A program made the translations under genes and the position numbers. A stretch of DNA of 64,000 nt from NCBI GenBank assembly GCA_003290165.1, contig QNQO01005774.1, positions 62,001 through 126,000 of the forward strand, read 5' to 3'. The notes under the pieces were generated by a model. That model worked only from the letters and a program-made list of their open reading frames with translations, searched no databases and was not told the origin of the DNA. Each line of letters starts with the position of its first letter. Position 1 is the stretch's first letter. This document shows positions 11,131 to 23,449 of this stretch, in pieces. Origin of the DNA: Berberis thunbergii. Lineage: Eukaryota; Streptophyta; Magnoliopsida; Ranunculales; Berberidaceae.

Positions 11131-11347
11131 TAAGGGTATTCGCCGTGTCATTGGTATGATAAAAGTTTAACATATAAATAGAGTTTAAATATCAAGATAA
11201 ATTAATATCAAAATGTTGGGCATGGGAATCGAACCCATGTACTTTTGGTGCTTAAGTTCTATGTGATCCGTTAGATTCTTATATTCAAGTAAATCTCAGC
11301 CGTCTTTTATCTCTCACCCCAAATACCATCTTGTTTTGTAATATAGA
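11131..11347 (-). mobile_element. Helitron unit 0 (short form)
   Basis: A 217-bp unit. The 3' end is decayed (taag for ctag; hairpin cgtgtc att ggtatg). It contains the T-arm-like palindrome CATGGG-AATCGAA-CCCATG at 11221-11239. The 5' end on the minus strand is TCTATATTACAAAACA, the best preserved TC start. Confidence 0.7.
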
Positions 11348-13458
11348 CTAGAGTATTCTCCGTGCCGTTGGCACTACCATACGGTGTTAACTATTTTCAT
11401 CATGGCTTATCTTTCTATCGTGTTTCTCATGGCTTTAACTGTGTTGAAAAAATCACTCGGCATGGCTCTGAGAATTTTATGTCAACATGTTATTAACTAC
11501 TGGTACACGGGCTTCAACTAAACCATAATAATAATAATAATAATAATAATAAAGAATAAAAAGTTTGACATTAAAAAAAGTTGTCTAATAAATATATATT
11601 GTCGTTCAAAACACGTGTCACTAATCATACCCCAAGGTTGCGGCACATGTACCATTACCACTAAACACATTTATTTAGTATATGTCCCGTCATTCATCTT
11701 TTTAATATCAATTGTGGTATTATCTCAACCACAAATATTTGGTGTTTCTGTAATGATAGCTTAAACTAAATTAATTACAAATTTTTTGTTAAATTTTAAC
11801 AGTCTATCTTGTTTTTAAAATTTTTTCTAATACTAAAATTTGTCATACCTCATAAATTTGCATATGTAATTCATCAAACTAGCAAAAAACACAATAAACC
11901 ACTATAACATTACTCCACATGCTAAATGTTTGAGTAGGCAACAAAACATAATTTTTTTTAAAATAATTTTGACAGAGTTTACTTTGTTTTCTCAATTTTT
12001 TTTCCAACACTAAAACCTGCCATTCATAATAATAACACTAAAATGAAAATATATAAAATGAACCACTACAACATTGTTCCACATTCTAAATGTTTGAGTA
12101 GACAACAAAATTTTGACAAAGTCTACTAATGAGCAAGAAATACAGTACCCCTAGAATAGCATATTTTGTATGCAAATGTAAATCACATTGTGTACATGCT
12201 TAACATTGAAGTCCCACTGTATGCATATGTAAATCACACTGAAAACAAATGCATGCAAATGTATGCTAGGATATTCAACATTGTATTATAATGTATGCTA
12301 GGAATATTCTAACATTGAATTCTCACTGTACATGTCAATAAATCACATTATTCTTGTCAATAAACCTCATTGTACATGTTAATAAATAATAAAAAATTGA
12401 ATCATAGCATGAGTATGCAAATGCCAATAAAAAAATTAGAATAAGAGCTATATAATATTTCAATAAAACGATGTTGATTTCATTCCAATTGATCTAACCA
12501 TTCAATGCATAAGAATATTATCCTTTTAAGGGCCATATTTTATTTTATTCATATAATTCTTGAAACATAATTCAAAAGATTAAAACAAACACCTATAATA
12601 AATGAAATTGTTTTAAAAAAATGAAAATTTCAATTAGGGTCTAATTGGGGCATTTTCAAATTGGGCTATTTACAAATTGGGGTCTATTAATTAATTACTA
12701 AGTAGACATCTCAATAGAATTTCAATGAATAGAATAAACTAATGCAAAACATGAAATAACTTAACCTATTCTCTACCTTGATGTGATAATGCAAAACATG
12801 GACATCTCAATAGAATAAGCTAAGTGGTTGTCGAAATAACTTAACCTATTCTCTCATAACAAAAGTATTTTTATTTTTTAAATTTCAATCACCATGATAA
12901 TTATTATTATCAACGGGCTGGACTTATGAAAAAAAATGATTTTAAATCGGATTTGCTGCTTTAATAAATATATATTGTCATTCAAAACATGTGTCAATAA
13001 TCATACCCCAAGGTTGCGACACTAATCACACCTCAATGTTGTGTCAACAATCTACCTTACTATACCATTACTCCACATGCTAAATGTTTGAGTATGATAA
13101 ATAAATAAATATACTTACATGCCTAATCACCACAATCAATTTTTGAAGAAAATAAATAAATAAAATAAAAAATGTTGAGTATGAGAATCAATCTCTTGCA
13201 CTCTTATTAGGGGATAAATCTTCATAAAGGCTAACTTTAAGTCTCAGCCATTAGATCTTCGTGTTTGGATAAATCTCAGCCGTATTTTATCTCCCAAAAA
13301 TAAATAAATAAATAAATATCAAATGTTGGGCATGAAAATGGAACACATGCACTCTTGGTGCTTTAAGTTCTATAAGATTCGTCAGATTCATATATTTGGT
13401 TAAATCTGAGTCGTCTCTTATCTCCCAACCCAAACACCGTCATGTTTTGTAAGATAAA
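11348..13458 (-). mobile_element. Helitron unit 1 (long form, rearranged)
   Basis: CTAG at 11348-11351 is followed by the hairpin and the long-form body ('tgttaactattttcatc', an ATA microsatellite near 11525). The body jumps back to an earlier part of the unit near 12957, so it carries an internal deletion/duplication. A second partial end (ctcagccattagatc, 13238-13255) lies before the 5' end. Confidence 0.7.
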
Positions 13459-13725
13459 CTAGGGTATTCCCCGTGCTATTGGTACGATAAAAGTTAAAAA
13501 CTTGTCAAAACATGATTGCGCTTAAGTTTTCATCCTTCATACTTACATAACAAATCACCACCATCAACAATTGAAAAACAAATATCAAAATATTGGATTT
13601 TTGAATCGAACCCGTGCACTCTTGGTGTTTTAAGTTCCATGTGATCCGCCAGATTCATATATTTGGTTAAATCTGAGCCGTCTTTTATCTCCCAACCCAA
13701 ACACTGTTCTGTTTTGTAAGATAAA
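13459..13725 (-). mobile_element. Helitron unit 2 (short form)
   Basis: A 267-bp unit between CTAG at 13459 and CTAG at 13726. The hairpin reads cgtgctattggtacg. It has the shared 'gatccgccagattcatatat' and 'gagccgtcttttatctccc' blocks. Confidence 0.75.
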
Positions 13726-14213
13726 CTAGAGTATTCCATATGCCGTTGGCACTTCACATACAATGTTTTTTCAAAATATGGAGTTCAAAGCATTTGTTTG
13801 AGTGTGTCTTTAGATGACCGTCACATACTTTGATTAATATTGAAAACTACGACGTGAAATGCATGAGATGTTAAATGCATATTTTGAAAACTTAAGTTTT
13901 TGTATTGATCATTGATTTCATTGGAAAGGTCTTCAAAAATACATTCCAACAATATCAAGTTTATTAAAATCCGACAATTAAGTAGATAGTTATTACAATT
14001 TTAATTTTGAAAAAAAAAATTGTTTATCTCCGCCACATATATATCCTATCAACTTTTTATACAATTTTTTCATTTTCCCTTCTATATATTTTATAATTAT
14101 GACACATGCCATTATATAGAATAAATATCAGCCCTCAAGATCTTTATAATTTTTAATCCTAGCACATTTTTATCTCATGAATAGTGAAACATCATTCTGA
14201 TTTGTAATATAGA
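13726..14213 (-). mobile_element. Helitron unit 3 (variant body)
   Basis: CTAG at 13726 with hairpin tgccgttggca. The body differs from the short and long forms. The minus-strand 5' end TCTATATTACAAATCA at 14213 keeps TC. Confidence 0.6.
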
Positions 14214-15309
14214 CTAGCATATTACCCGCGTCGTTCGCACTCCACATATGTTTATTTACTTTTACTGTTAATTATCATACACTAGACACCCACATCACCA
14301 TCCCCACCATTGCCCTCAATCAGTTCTATAATAATATTATATTTTAGAATACAAATTTTTAGAGTAAAACTTGGTTAAAATTAGAATTGATTGTACGTTC
14401 GGAGTCCTTGTTTAAAAAATATTATACTTAGGCATGAAAATCATAAAAATACTTACATGTTTTAAAAATCAAATACATATTTTCAAATTTTAAATGTTTG
14501 TATTGATCATTGGAAAAATATTCAAAATTGCATTTCAATGATACCAAGTTTAATGACTAATTCACACCCCCATATATGTTGTCTCACAACACCATGTACT
14601 TTTTTTCTACTAACCCACACCACCCCAAAAACTGTTTTTGAAATAACAGTAGCATAAAAATATTGTAACTTTCGACCAATTTAAACCCTCAATTAATATC
14701 GATTCTCAAGCTCATCAAAACAAAATAATTGTAGTACGCTGAGTTATCTAATAAACATGATTTTAATCACTTGAAAATGTTTTTATATGAGAAAGTTATG
14801 GTCATTTTACTAAAGTCGCGCAAATTTGTCGTGCAATGAAAATGCGGTAGTGTCCTTGACTTTCGGCCAACTTATATGCTCGACTGAGAGACCGATTATC
14901 AATCTCATAAAATCACAAAAATTGTAGTAATATGAGTTATATAATAAACACAATTTGAATCACTTGAAAATATTTTGAAATAAGCAAGTTATGGTCATTT
15001 AACTAAAGTCGCACAAATCTGTCTCTTAATGAAAATGGAGTAGTGTCCCTGAATTTCGATAAACTTATATGCTCGATCAAGACCGATTCTCAAGATCATC
15101 AAAACACCAACATTGACTTAATATTTGTTATCTAATAAACACAATTTGAATCACTTGAAAATGTTTTGAAATCAGTAGGTTATGGTCATTTTACTAAAGT
15201 CGCGCAAATCTGTCTGGGAAAAACGTTTGTTTCACCTATTCGCCCATACCTATGCGAGTATAAACCTAACCTTCGACTAAATCAATGTGAGGTTTTGCCA
15301 AACCCTCGC
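14214..15309 (-). mobile_element. Helitron unit 4 (variant body with 192-bp repeats)
   Basis: CTAG at 14214 with a decayed hairpin (gcgtcgttcgcac). Its right boundary at the next CTAG (15310) lacks the usual 5' block, so this interval may contain inserted non-Helitron DNA, including the 14671-15213 repeats. Confidence 0.45.
14671..15213. repeat. 192-bp tandem repeat, about 2.8 copies
   Basis: gttatctaataaacatga, gttatataataaacacaa and gttatctaataaacacaa start at 14743, 14936 and 15127 (periods 193 and 191). Each is followed by 'aatcacttgaaaat' and 'gttatggtcatttta'. No coding content is visible. Confidence 0.8.
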
Positions 15310-15538
15310 CTAGTGTATTCCCCATGTTGTTGACACGATAAAAGTATACTATGATAAATATAGTTTTGTTTACTTTAAATATCAAGACAAATAAATATCA
15401 AAATGTTGGGTATGGGAATCAAAGTCATGCACTCTTGGTTCTTTGAGTTCTATATGATCAGTTATATTCATATAGTTGGTTAGATCTCAGTCGTCTTTTA
15501 TCTCCCACCCCAAACACCATCCCGTTTTGTATATATAA
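15310..15538 (-). mobile_element. Helitron unit 5 (short form)
   Basis: A 229-bp unit. CTAG at 15310, decayed hairpin catgttgttgacacg, then the shared short-form body. Confidence 0.7.
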
Positions 15539-15794
15539 CTATGGTATTTCCCGTGCCGTTGGCATGATAAAAGTTTAAAACTTGTCAAAATATGATCACC
15601 CTTGAGTTTTCAACACAACCATCATCAACAATTGAAGAAAAATAAATAAATATAAAAAATGTGGGGTTTGGGAATTGAACCCATGCACTCTTGGTGCTTT
15701 GAGTTCTATTTCATCCGTTAGATTCATATATTTGGTTAAATCTCTGCCGTCTTTTATCTCCCACCTCAAACACCATCTTGTTTTGTATATATAA
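15539..15794 (-). mobile_element. Helitron unit 6 (short form)
   Basis: A 256-bp unit. The terminal CTAG is mutated to CTAT (15539-15542) and the hairpin is cgtgcc gtt ggcatg. It contains the B-box-like block gaattgaacccatgc. Confidence 0.75.
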
Positions 15795-16092
15795 CTATGG
15801 TATTCCTCGCGCCCTTGGTACGATAAAAGTTTAAAACTTATCAAAATATGATCACCCTTGAGTTTTCATTCTTCATACTTACATGCCTAATCACCACCAT
15901 CAACAATTGAAGAAAATAAATAAATATAAAAAAAATGTTGGGTATGGGAATCAAACCACCTTGCACTCTTGGTGCTTATATTCTATATGATCTGTTAGAT
16001 TAATATATTTGGTTAAATTTCAGCCGTCTTTTATCTCACACCCCAAACACCATCTTGTTTTGTATATATAAATAATAATAATATAAAGATAA
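15795..16092 (-). mobile_element. Helitron unit 7 (short form)
   Basis: A 298-bp unit. CTAT at 15795-15798, followed by tattcctcgcgcccttgg. The minus-strand 5' end is separated from the next unit by a short ATA run (16068-16080). Confidence 0.7.
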
Positions 16093-18960
16093 CTAGAGTA
16101 TTCCTCGTGCCGTTGGCACTACCGTACGGTGTTAACTATTTTCATCGTGCATATCTTTCTATTGTGTTTTCATAGATTTAACTGTGTTGAAAATCACTCG
16201 GCATTACTCTGGGGATTTTAGCTCAATATGTTATTAGCTACTGGTACGTGGGCTTAAACTAAACCATAATAATAATAATAAAAGAATAAAATGCTTACTA
16301 TTAAAAAAATTGAATAATAAATATATTGTTGTTCAAGACATGTGTCACTAATCATACCCTATGGCTGCGGCACATGTAGAATTACCATTAACCATATTTA
16401 TTTAATATTTGTCTTGTCATTCATCTTTTTAATATCCATTGTGGTATTATCTCAACAACAAATATTTGGTGTTTCTGTAATAGTAGTTTAAACTAAATTA
16501 ATTACAATATTTTTGTTGAATTTTAACAGTCTGCCTTGTTTAAAAAAATAATTCCAAACTAAAATTTGTCATACCTCATAAATTTGCATTTGTAATTCAT
16601 TAAAATGGCAAAAATACACAATAAACCATTATAGCATTACTCCACATCCGTAATGTTTGAGTAGGCAACAAAACATAATTTTTTTTAGAATTTTGACAGA
16701 GTTTACTTTGTTTTCTTAATTTTTTCCAACACTAAAACCTATCATACATAGTAAAATTGCATTTTTAATTCTTCAAAACTCAAATATAGAAAATGAATCA
16801 TTATAACATTGTTCCACATGCTAAATTATTGAGTAGACAAAAAATATATATATATTTGTTTGCAAAATTTGATGGTCTATTAATGAGTAATAAATAAATT
16901 ACCTTTAGAGTAACATATCTTTCTGCCGCCAAGAACTATATATTTTTCATCACATTTTTATGACCTGCAAACTAAGCGCATATGGGATTGGTTACAACAT
17001 TTGAATTAATTATCAAAACAAACATTGGTACTATGCGTGAAAGTAACTTCAAACTAACACACATGTCCTATCGACTCCATGAGCTTTCTGAATCCTACTT
17101 CATATAACATCTCGTTATAATTGAAAGGGAAACTACTACCTGTACTAACATACTAAGAGATTTCAAACTAAGAGAAATATTTCAACATACCCAAAACAGA
17201 AAAAATATCCAAATCATGAGAGAAATTTCAACATACCCAACAATGAAAAATCTAAGAGAAATCCGTGAGATTTCAAACTAACCTGCTAAAAAATGAAGAA
17301 ATAATGCTTAAGAGAGATTTCAAACGAAGAAAGAATGCTAAAAATCAAATGCTTGAGCGAATGCTGAAAAACTGATGTCCGCTGAGATAACCGTGAGAGA
17401 ATGCTAAAAATGAAATCCCTTGCATGAGAGGCACCAAGATCTCACTGTCTGCATGCCTAGCTTTTTGTATGCAAATGTAAATCACACAGTGTATATGCCT
17501 AGCATACTGTACATGCCTAACATTGAAGTCCCACTGTATGCTTAACATTTTTTTTTGAAAGGCAAGCAGGGTTTTTATAGGATCCCATAACCCATAAAGA
17601 TGTCGCAAGCTGGGTTTGAACCCATGATCTAGTGGCACCATCCGCCAAACTCTAACTGTTGAGCTGTCATGCCATTGGCAAATGTAAATCACATTGTGTA
17701 CATGCCTAACATTGAAGTCTCACTGTATGCATATGTAAATCACACTGTATACAAATGTATGCTAGGCTATTCAACACTATATTCTAATGCATTCAAATGT
17801 ATGCAAAAAATATTCTACCATTGAAGTCCCATGTACATGTCAATAAATCCCATTGTACATGTCATTAAATAATAATATAAAAAAAACAAAATCATAACAT
17901 GAGTATGCAAATGTCAATAAAAAAAATTAGAATAGGAGCCTTATAATATTTCAATAAAACATTGTTGATTTCATTCCAATTGATCTGACCATTAAATGTA
18001 TAAGAATATTAACCTTTAAGGGTCAAAATTTTCTTTTACTCATATTATCCCTGAAAAATAATTCAAAAGATTAAAACAGACACCTATACTAAATGAAATT
18101 ATTAAAAAAAATGAAATTTTCAATTAGGGTCTAATTGGGGTATTTACAAATTGGGGTCTATTAGTTAATTACTAAGTGGACACCACAATAGAATTTCAGT
18201 GAATAACTAATGCAAAAATTGAAATAACTTAACCTATTCTCTATCTTAATTTCAGTGCTAATGTAAAACATGGACATCTCAATAGAATAAACTAAGTGGT
18301 AGTTGAAATAACTTAACCTATTTTCTCACAGCAAAAGTATTTTTTTTTAGTTTCAATCACCATGATAATTAGGATTGTCAACGGACTGGACTTATGCCAA
18401 AAAAAAAACTACTTTAAATCGGATTTGGGTTTTTGGATGTAGTAATTAAATAGGATTTGGATCTTTGGATGTAGTACTTAAATTTTATGTCTAAACCTAA
18501 GAGATTCTAATCCAACATACTAAAACTGAAACTGATTTCAACTTACTACAACTATGAACATCATACTGATTTCAACATACAGAAACAGAAACTAACATAC
18601 AGATTTCAACATACTAACATACTAAGAGAACGATTTAAACATACTCACATACCCAAAATTGAAACTGACTTTGAAACTAACAACTAAGACAAAGATTTCA
18701 ACATACCTGAAATCATAAGAGGGATTTCAACTTATCCAAAATTGATAAATTGAAGAGAGAATGCTTGAGGGATTTCAACACCACCATTATCAACAATTGA
18801 AGAAAAATAAATAAATATAAAAAAATGTTAGGTATGAGAATCGAACCCAAGCACTCTTGGTGCTTTAAGTTCCATGTGATCTGTCAGATTCATATATTTG
18901 GATAAATCTCAGCCGTCTTTATTTCCCACCCCACACACCATCCTATTTTGTATATATAAA
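16093..18960 (-). mobile_element. Helitron unit 8 (long form, best exemplar)
   Basis: A 2,868-bp unit between CTAG at 16093 and CTAG at 18961. The left end has hairpin cgtgccgttggcact, followed by a second perfect palindrome ACCGTACGGT (16120-16131 area). The body includes a 60-80 bp minisatellite around 'aaatgtaaatcacactgt' (17460-17760) and ends with the same 5' block as the short forms. No ORF resembles a Helitron Rep/helicase. A SINE is nested at 17548-17680. Confidence 0.8.
17548..17680 (-). mobile_element. tRNA-derived SINE
   Basis: On the minus strand an A-box-like TGACAGCTCAACAGTTAGAG (17669-17650) is followed 47 nt later by a B-box GGTTCAAACCC (17622-17612), the spacing of a pol III type 2 promoter. 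The element ends in an A-run (17557-17548 on the plus strand as T). Other copies of the host Helitron lack this segment. No clean target duplication is visible. Confidence 0.75.
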
Positions 18961-19129
18961 CTAGAGTATTCCCCGTGCCGTTGGCACAACCGTACGATGT
19001 TAACTATTTTCATCGCGACATATCTTTCTACTGTGTTTTCATAGATTTAACTGTGATGAAAATCACTCGGCCAGGCTTTAGGATTTTAGCTCAATATCTT
19101 ATTAGCTACTGGTACGTGGCCTTAAACTA

Positions 19130-19212
<83 letters not shown>
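19130..19212. repeat. (ATA)n microsatellite, about 27 repeats
   Basis: An uninterrupted ATA/AAT run at the place where units 1, 8 and 10 have much shorter runs (near 11525, 16264 and 27344). The apparent tyrosine-rich ORF here is an artefact. Confidence 0.95.
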
Positions 19213-19214
<2 letters not shown>

Positions 19215-19563
19215 GAATAAAATGCTTACTATTAAAAAATTGACTAATAAATATATATTGTTGTTAAAGACAAGTGTAATAATACCCCAAGGTTGTGGCA
19301 CATGTACCATTACCACTAAACATATTTATTTAATATATGTCTTGTCATTCATTTTTTAATATCCCATTGCGGCATTATCTCAACCACAAATATTTGGTGT
19401 TTCTGTAATAGTAGCTTAAACTAAATTAATTACAATATTTTTGTTGAAATTTAACAGTCTTCCTTGTTTTAAAAAATAAAAATCCAAACTAAAATTTGTC
19501 ATACCTCATAAATTTGAATTTGTAATTCATCAAAATGGCAAAAATACACAATAAACCACTATA

Positions 19564-20001
19564 TGTCACGGGCTTTCTTTTCACTAGTACTTCCCGTGCG
19601 GCACTAGCAAACTTTGCCCCGACTTATCAAAGAAAGCTAGTCAGCCTTGCCTACAAAAAACTTACTTAGACTTTGAAAAGCGAAACAAGCTAAGAACACA
19701 CAAGAGAGCTTAAGAGAACTAGAACTTGTATTGTTTGAATTCTCTGAGGTGACTACAACAAATGAGGCCTTAGCCTATTTATACAACTCCACCTCCTCAA
19801 TGGACGGTGGTGATCAATTTGATCTAACGGTCTACAATGAACTTCTACACACTTCCTTAGAAACATCTAAGGATTAGAATCCTATGGAACTCTATGGAAT
19901 TTTATGGAAGGTTCCAGAGAACTTTCTAGAACAATGTGGAATACTCTACATTATTTACACTTGCTAACCTTACTTGGCTAGGCAAGAAGATGGTTGTGAC
20001 A
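19564..20001 (-). repeat. 3' LTR of the chromovirus
   Basis: Starts TGTCAC and ends GTGACA on the plus strand. It is directly preceded in element orientation by the purine-rich PPT (20002-20015, gggggagaa on the minus strand). Confidence 0.92.
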
Positions 20002-20015
20002 TTCTCCCCCACCTT

Positions 20016-23000
20016 ATCAGGCGACGTCCTCGTTGCCTTAAAATCCTTGTACACTTGGATTTGCTCCTTGAATTTCCAGAAATGTTGGATTGGCTCCCAG
20101 CTAGCTTCACTTTCTGGCATTCCTTCCACTTGACGAGTAGCTCATGTGTGGGAGGTTGGTTGGAATGGCGCACCACACGATCTGACAAGATAGTCTCTAC
20201 TTCCTTGTCATGTTGGATCCTCATGCCCATCGGTGCTCTTTGTGAAACTCCTCTGCTTGGATCATCCTGATCTTCCTTATACGATTTTAGTAGGCTCACA
20301 TGAAAGACTGGATGAAACTTGATCCTCGGCGGCAACTCGACCTTGTATGCTTGTTTTCCCACTTTCTTGACTATGGGGAAAGGACCCTCATATCTCCTGA
20401 TAAAGCCACGATGCAGTCCAGAAATTCTGGCATGAGCATGCATCTTGACTATGGGGAAAGGACCTTGTATGCTTGTTTTCCCACTTTCTTGACTAGAGGT
20501 CGCCTCTTCTTGTTGGCCCACTTCTTCATCCTCTTGGATGCCTTCTCCAGGTAAGCTCGAGACTCATCAGCTTGATCATTCCATCCTTTGGCAAACTTAT
20601 AGGTTGATGGACTCATTCCAGTGTAGCCAGTAGCAATAGAACTCGGAGTCATTGGTTGTTGTCCCATGACAATCTCAAATGGGCTACGACCCGTCGCTTC
20701 ACTCTTCAGCAAGTTGAAAGAGAATTGGGCAACATCTAGCAACTTAGCCCAATCTCGCTGGTTGGCAATCACATAGTGCCTAAGATATAACTCCAGCAAG
20801 GCATTCGTCCTTTCCATTTGAGGATGAAAGCTAGTAGAGAAGTTAAGGTTGGTACCCAACAACTTGAACAACTCAGTCAAAAATTTCCCCGTGAACCGAG
20901 TATCCCGATCACTGATGATAGATTTGGGCACACCCCAATACTTCACAACATGTTTGAGGAATAAATGTGCAGCTTGCTCGGCTGTTAACTCCTTGGGTGT
21001 GGGAATGAAGGTGGCATACTTCAAAAATCTGTCCACGACCACAAGTATCCAATTGCAACCTTCCGATGCGGGCAACCCAACTATAAAATCTAAGGAAACA
21101 CTTTCCCAAGGTCTCTCTGGGATGGGGAGGGGTTCAAGTAAGCTGGCAGGTGACTGTTGCTCGACTTTGTCTTGTTGGCATACAAGACAAGTCTTCACAT
21201 ATGCTTCGATATCATCCCTCATATGTGGCCAATAATAGGAATCTTCCACAAGAGCAAGAGTCTGATGTTTACCTGGATGTCCCGCCCACTTGCTATCATA
21301 GCATTCTTTCAAGACTTCCTCCCTTAGGTTGTCATGAGGTGGAACATAGATTCTCTTTCCCTTAGAGTATATCAAGCCGTTCTCCACCCAAAACTGTCTT
21401 ATCTTTCCATCTTTGAAAAGAGCTATGATGGTTTGAGCCATGGAATCATGTGCCAATCCTTCCTTTATGCGTCCCTTCAAGTTGCTTTGAGGTTGACTTA
21501 TGTCAGCAAGTTCTCCTTTTCTACTCAAAGCATCCGCAACAAGATTAGCCTTGCCAGGCATGTACTCCAAAGTGTAATCGAACTCTGCCAAGAAATCTTG
21601 CCATCTAGCTTGTTTTGGTGTGAGCTTTTTCTCTGTCTGGAAGTAACTAGTGGCAACATTGTCGGTCTTGACCACAAATTTACTCCCAAGCAAGTAATGA
21701 CGTCATGTTCGCAAGCAATGCACAACCACAGTCATTTCCTTCTCTTGCACTGTGTCCCGCCTCTCAGTATCATTGAGTTTTCTACTTTCAAAGGCAATAG
21801 GATGTCCTTCTTGCATTAATACTCCACCAATAGAAAAATCGAAAGCATCTGTATGTACTTCAAAAGACATAGAATGGTTGGGAAGTGCCAACGCCGGTTC
21901 CTCCACAATTGCCTTCTTCAATCCTTCGAAAGCTTGTTGGCATTTTGAATTCCAATCCCAACTTTGTCCCTTCTTGAGCAAGTCCGTCAATGGAGCGACT
22001 ATGGAAGAGTAGCCTTTGATGAATCTTCTATAATAGTTCACCAAGCTAAAGAAATATCTTAACTCGGTGACTCTGGTAGGTGGTTCCCATTCTTGGATGG
22101 CTTGTACCTTGGACTTGTCCATACGAAGCTTGCCTTTGCCAATGATATGACCCAAGAATGTCACATCCTCTTGGGCAAATGAGCACTTCTCCTTTTAGCC
22201 ATAGAGCTTATTTTCCTTCAAAGTTTGGAACACTTGCCTCACGTAATCCACATGTTCCTCCAATGTCTTACTATAGATCACAATGTCATCAAGTTACACA
22301 ACTACAAACCGATCAAGGTAAGGAGCTAGTACCTTATTCATTAGAGTGCAAAATGTGGCCGGCGCATTAGTTAAACCAAATGGCATGACTAAGAATTCGT
22401 AAGACCCGTACCTTGTAACACATGCCATCTATGGTTCATCTTCTTTAGCTATGCAGACTTGGCAATATCCCGAGCGCAAGTCAAGCTTGGTAAAGTACCT
22501 TGCATCACCAAGTTGATCAAAGAGATCCGCAATAAGTGGAATCGGGTACTTGTTCTTGATAGTGACCTTGTTGAGTGCCTGATAGTCAATACAAAGCCGT
22601 AGGGATCCATCATGTTTCTTTTGAAATAAGGCCGGCGCACCATATGGAGTTTTGGGAGGGTCGGATATAACCAACATCTAGTAAATGCTTCAATTGTCTT
22701 CTTAACTCCTCGAGCTCAGGAGGTGCCATACGATAAGGAACAAATGCGGGTGGCTTTGCTGCAACTTCTAACTCAATATCATGATCCACCTCTCTCCTTG
22801 GTGGGAGCTTCTTAGGCAACTTGGCAGGCATAACATCCTTGTACTCCTTGAGAACATCTTGGACGACCTTAGGTACATTCACCTCTCCATCCATGGGACC
22901 TTCGTCTACCTTGAGGGTAGCCAAGTACGTAGGCTCATTCCTCTTTACTCCTTTAGAAAGTTGGAGAGCAGACACCATTCTCTCCTTACTTATCTCCCGT

Positions 23001-23449
23001 ACCACAGGCACAACACAAGGTTGTCCCTTCTCTATGATCCACATGGTGTTGGCATATGGGACCAGAAACTTCTTCACCATGTCCAAGAAATCTATACCCA
23101 AATAGAACTTGTGATCATCAATTGGAGCAAATTTATGTTGACTTTACCTCGCCATTGTCCAAGCCGAATATCGGTGCCATGAGCTATTCCTTCAATTGGG
23201 AGACTTTTAGCATTGACTCCCTTAATATATCCTTTCTCTTTCTTATATGATAGGCCAATTTATTGAGCAAGGTCTTTGGACATGTAGACTATGTAGGCTT
23301 CGGTATCCACCATGGCTTTCAAAGTCTTGTTCCCGATCTCGGTCTCCACGCACATCCTTCCACGTGGTTGTTCCTCGACCTTAGCTTGAATGACACTTAG
23401 GAGATTCATTGAGGCGATCCTTCTTTCTTCTTTTGCTTCTTCCTCCATG
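20016..23449 (-). pseudogene. Chromovirus pol (PR-RT-RH-INT-chromodomain), broken
   Basis: Protease near 23330-23260 reads AMVDTEAYIVYMS, so the catalytic D-T-G has become D-T-E. RT spans about 22730-22000. Its LDD catalytic box is preceded by a TAA (22296-22294), and another stop follows EDEP near 22433. RNase H is at about 21960-21530. Integrase (about 21460-20560) keeps the zinc-binding HPGKH...CLVCQQ and the DFIVGLP and SDRDTRF aspartate regions, but has a small deletion near the catalytic glutamate. A GPF motif and a chromodomain (EASWEPIQHFWKFKEQI, about 20110-20040) follow in different frames. A 122-bp-offset duplication (20340-20494) disrupts the integrase C-terminus. Confidence 0.88.

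Noticed and set aside
11216..11245. tRNA gene call at the T-arm-like hairpins
   Set aside because: No acceptor, D or anticodon arms at tRNA spacing; only the T-arm/B-box part is present.
17345..17692. 115-codon minus-strand ORF
   Set aside because: It spans the SINE and a Helitron minisatellite; no protein signature.
19122..19316. Tyrosine-rich minus-strand ORF
   Set aside because: Translation of the ATA microsatellite; no gene.
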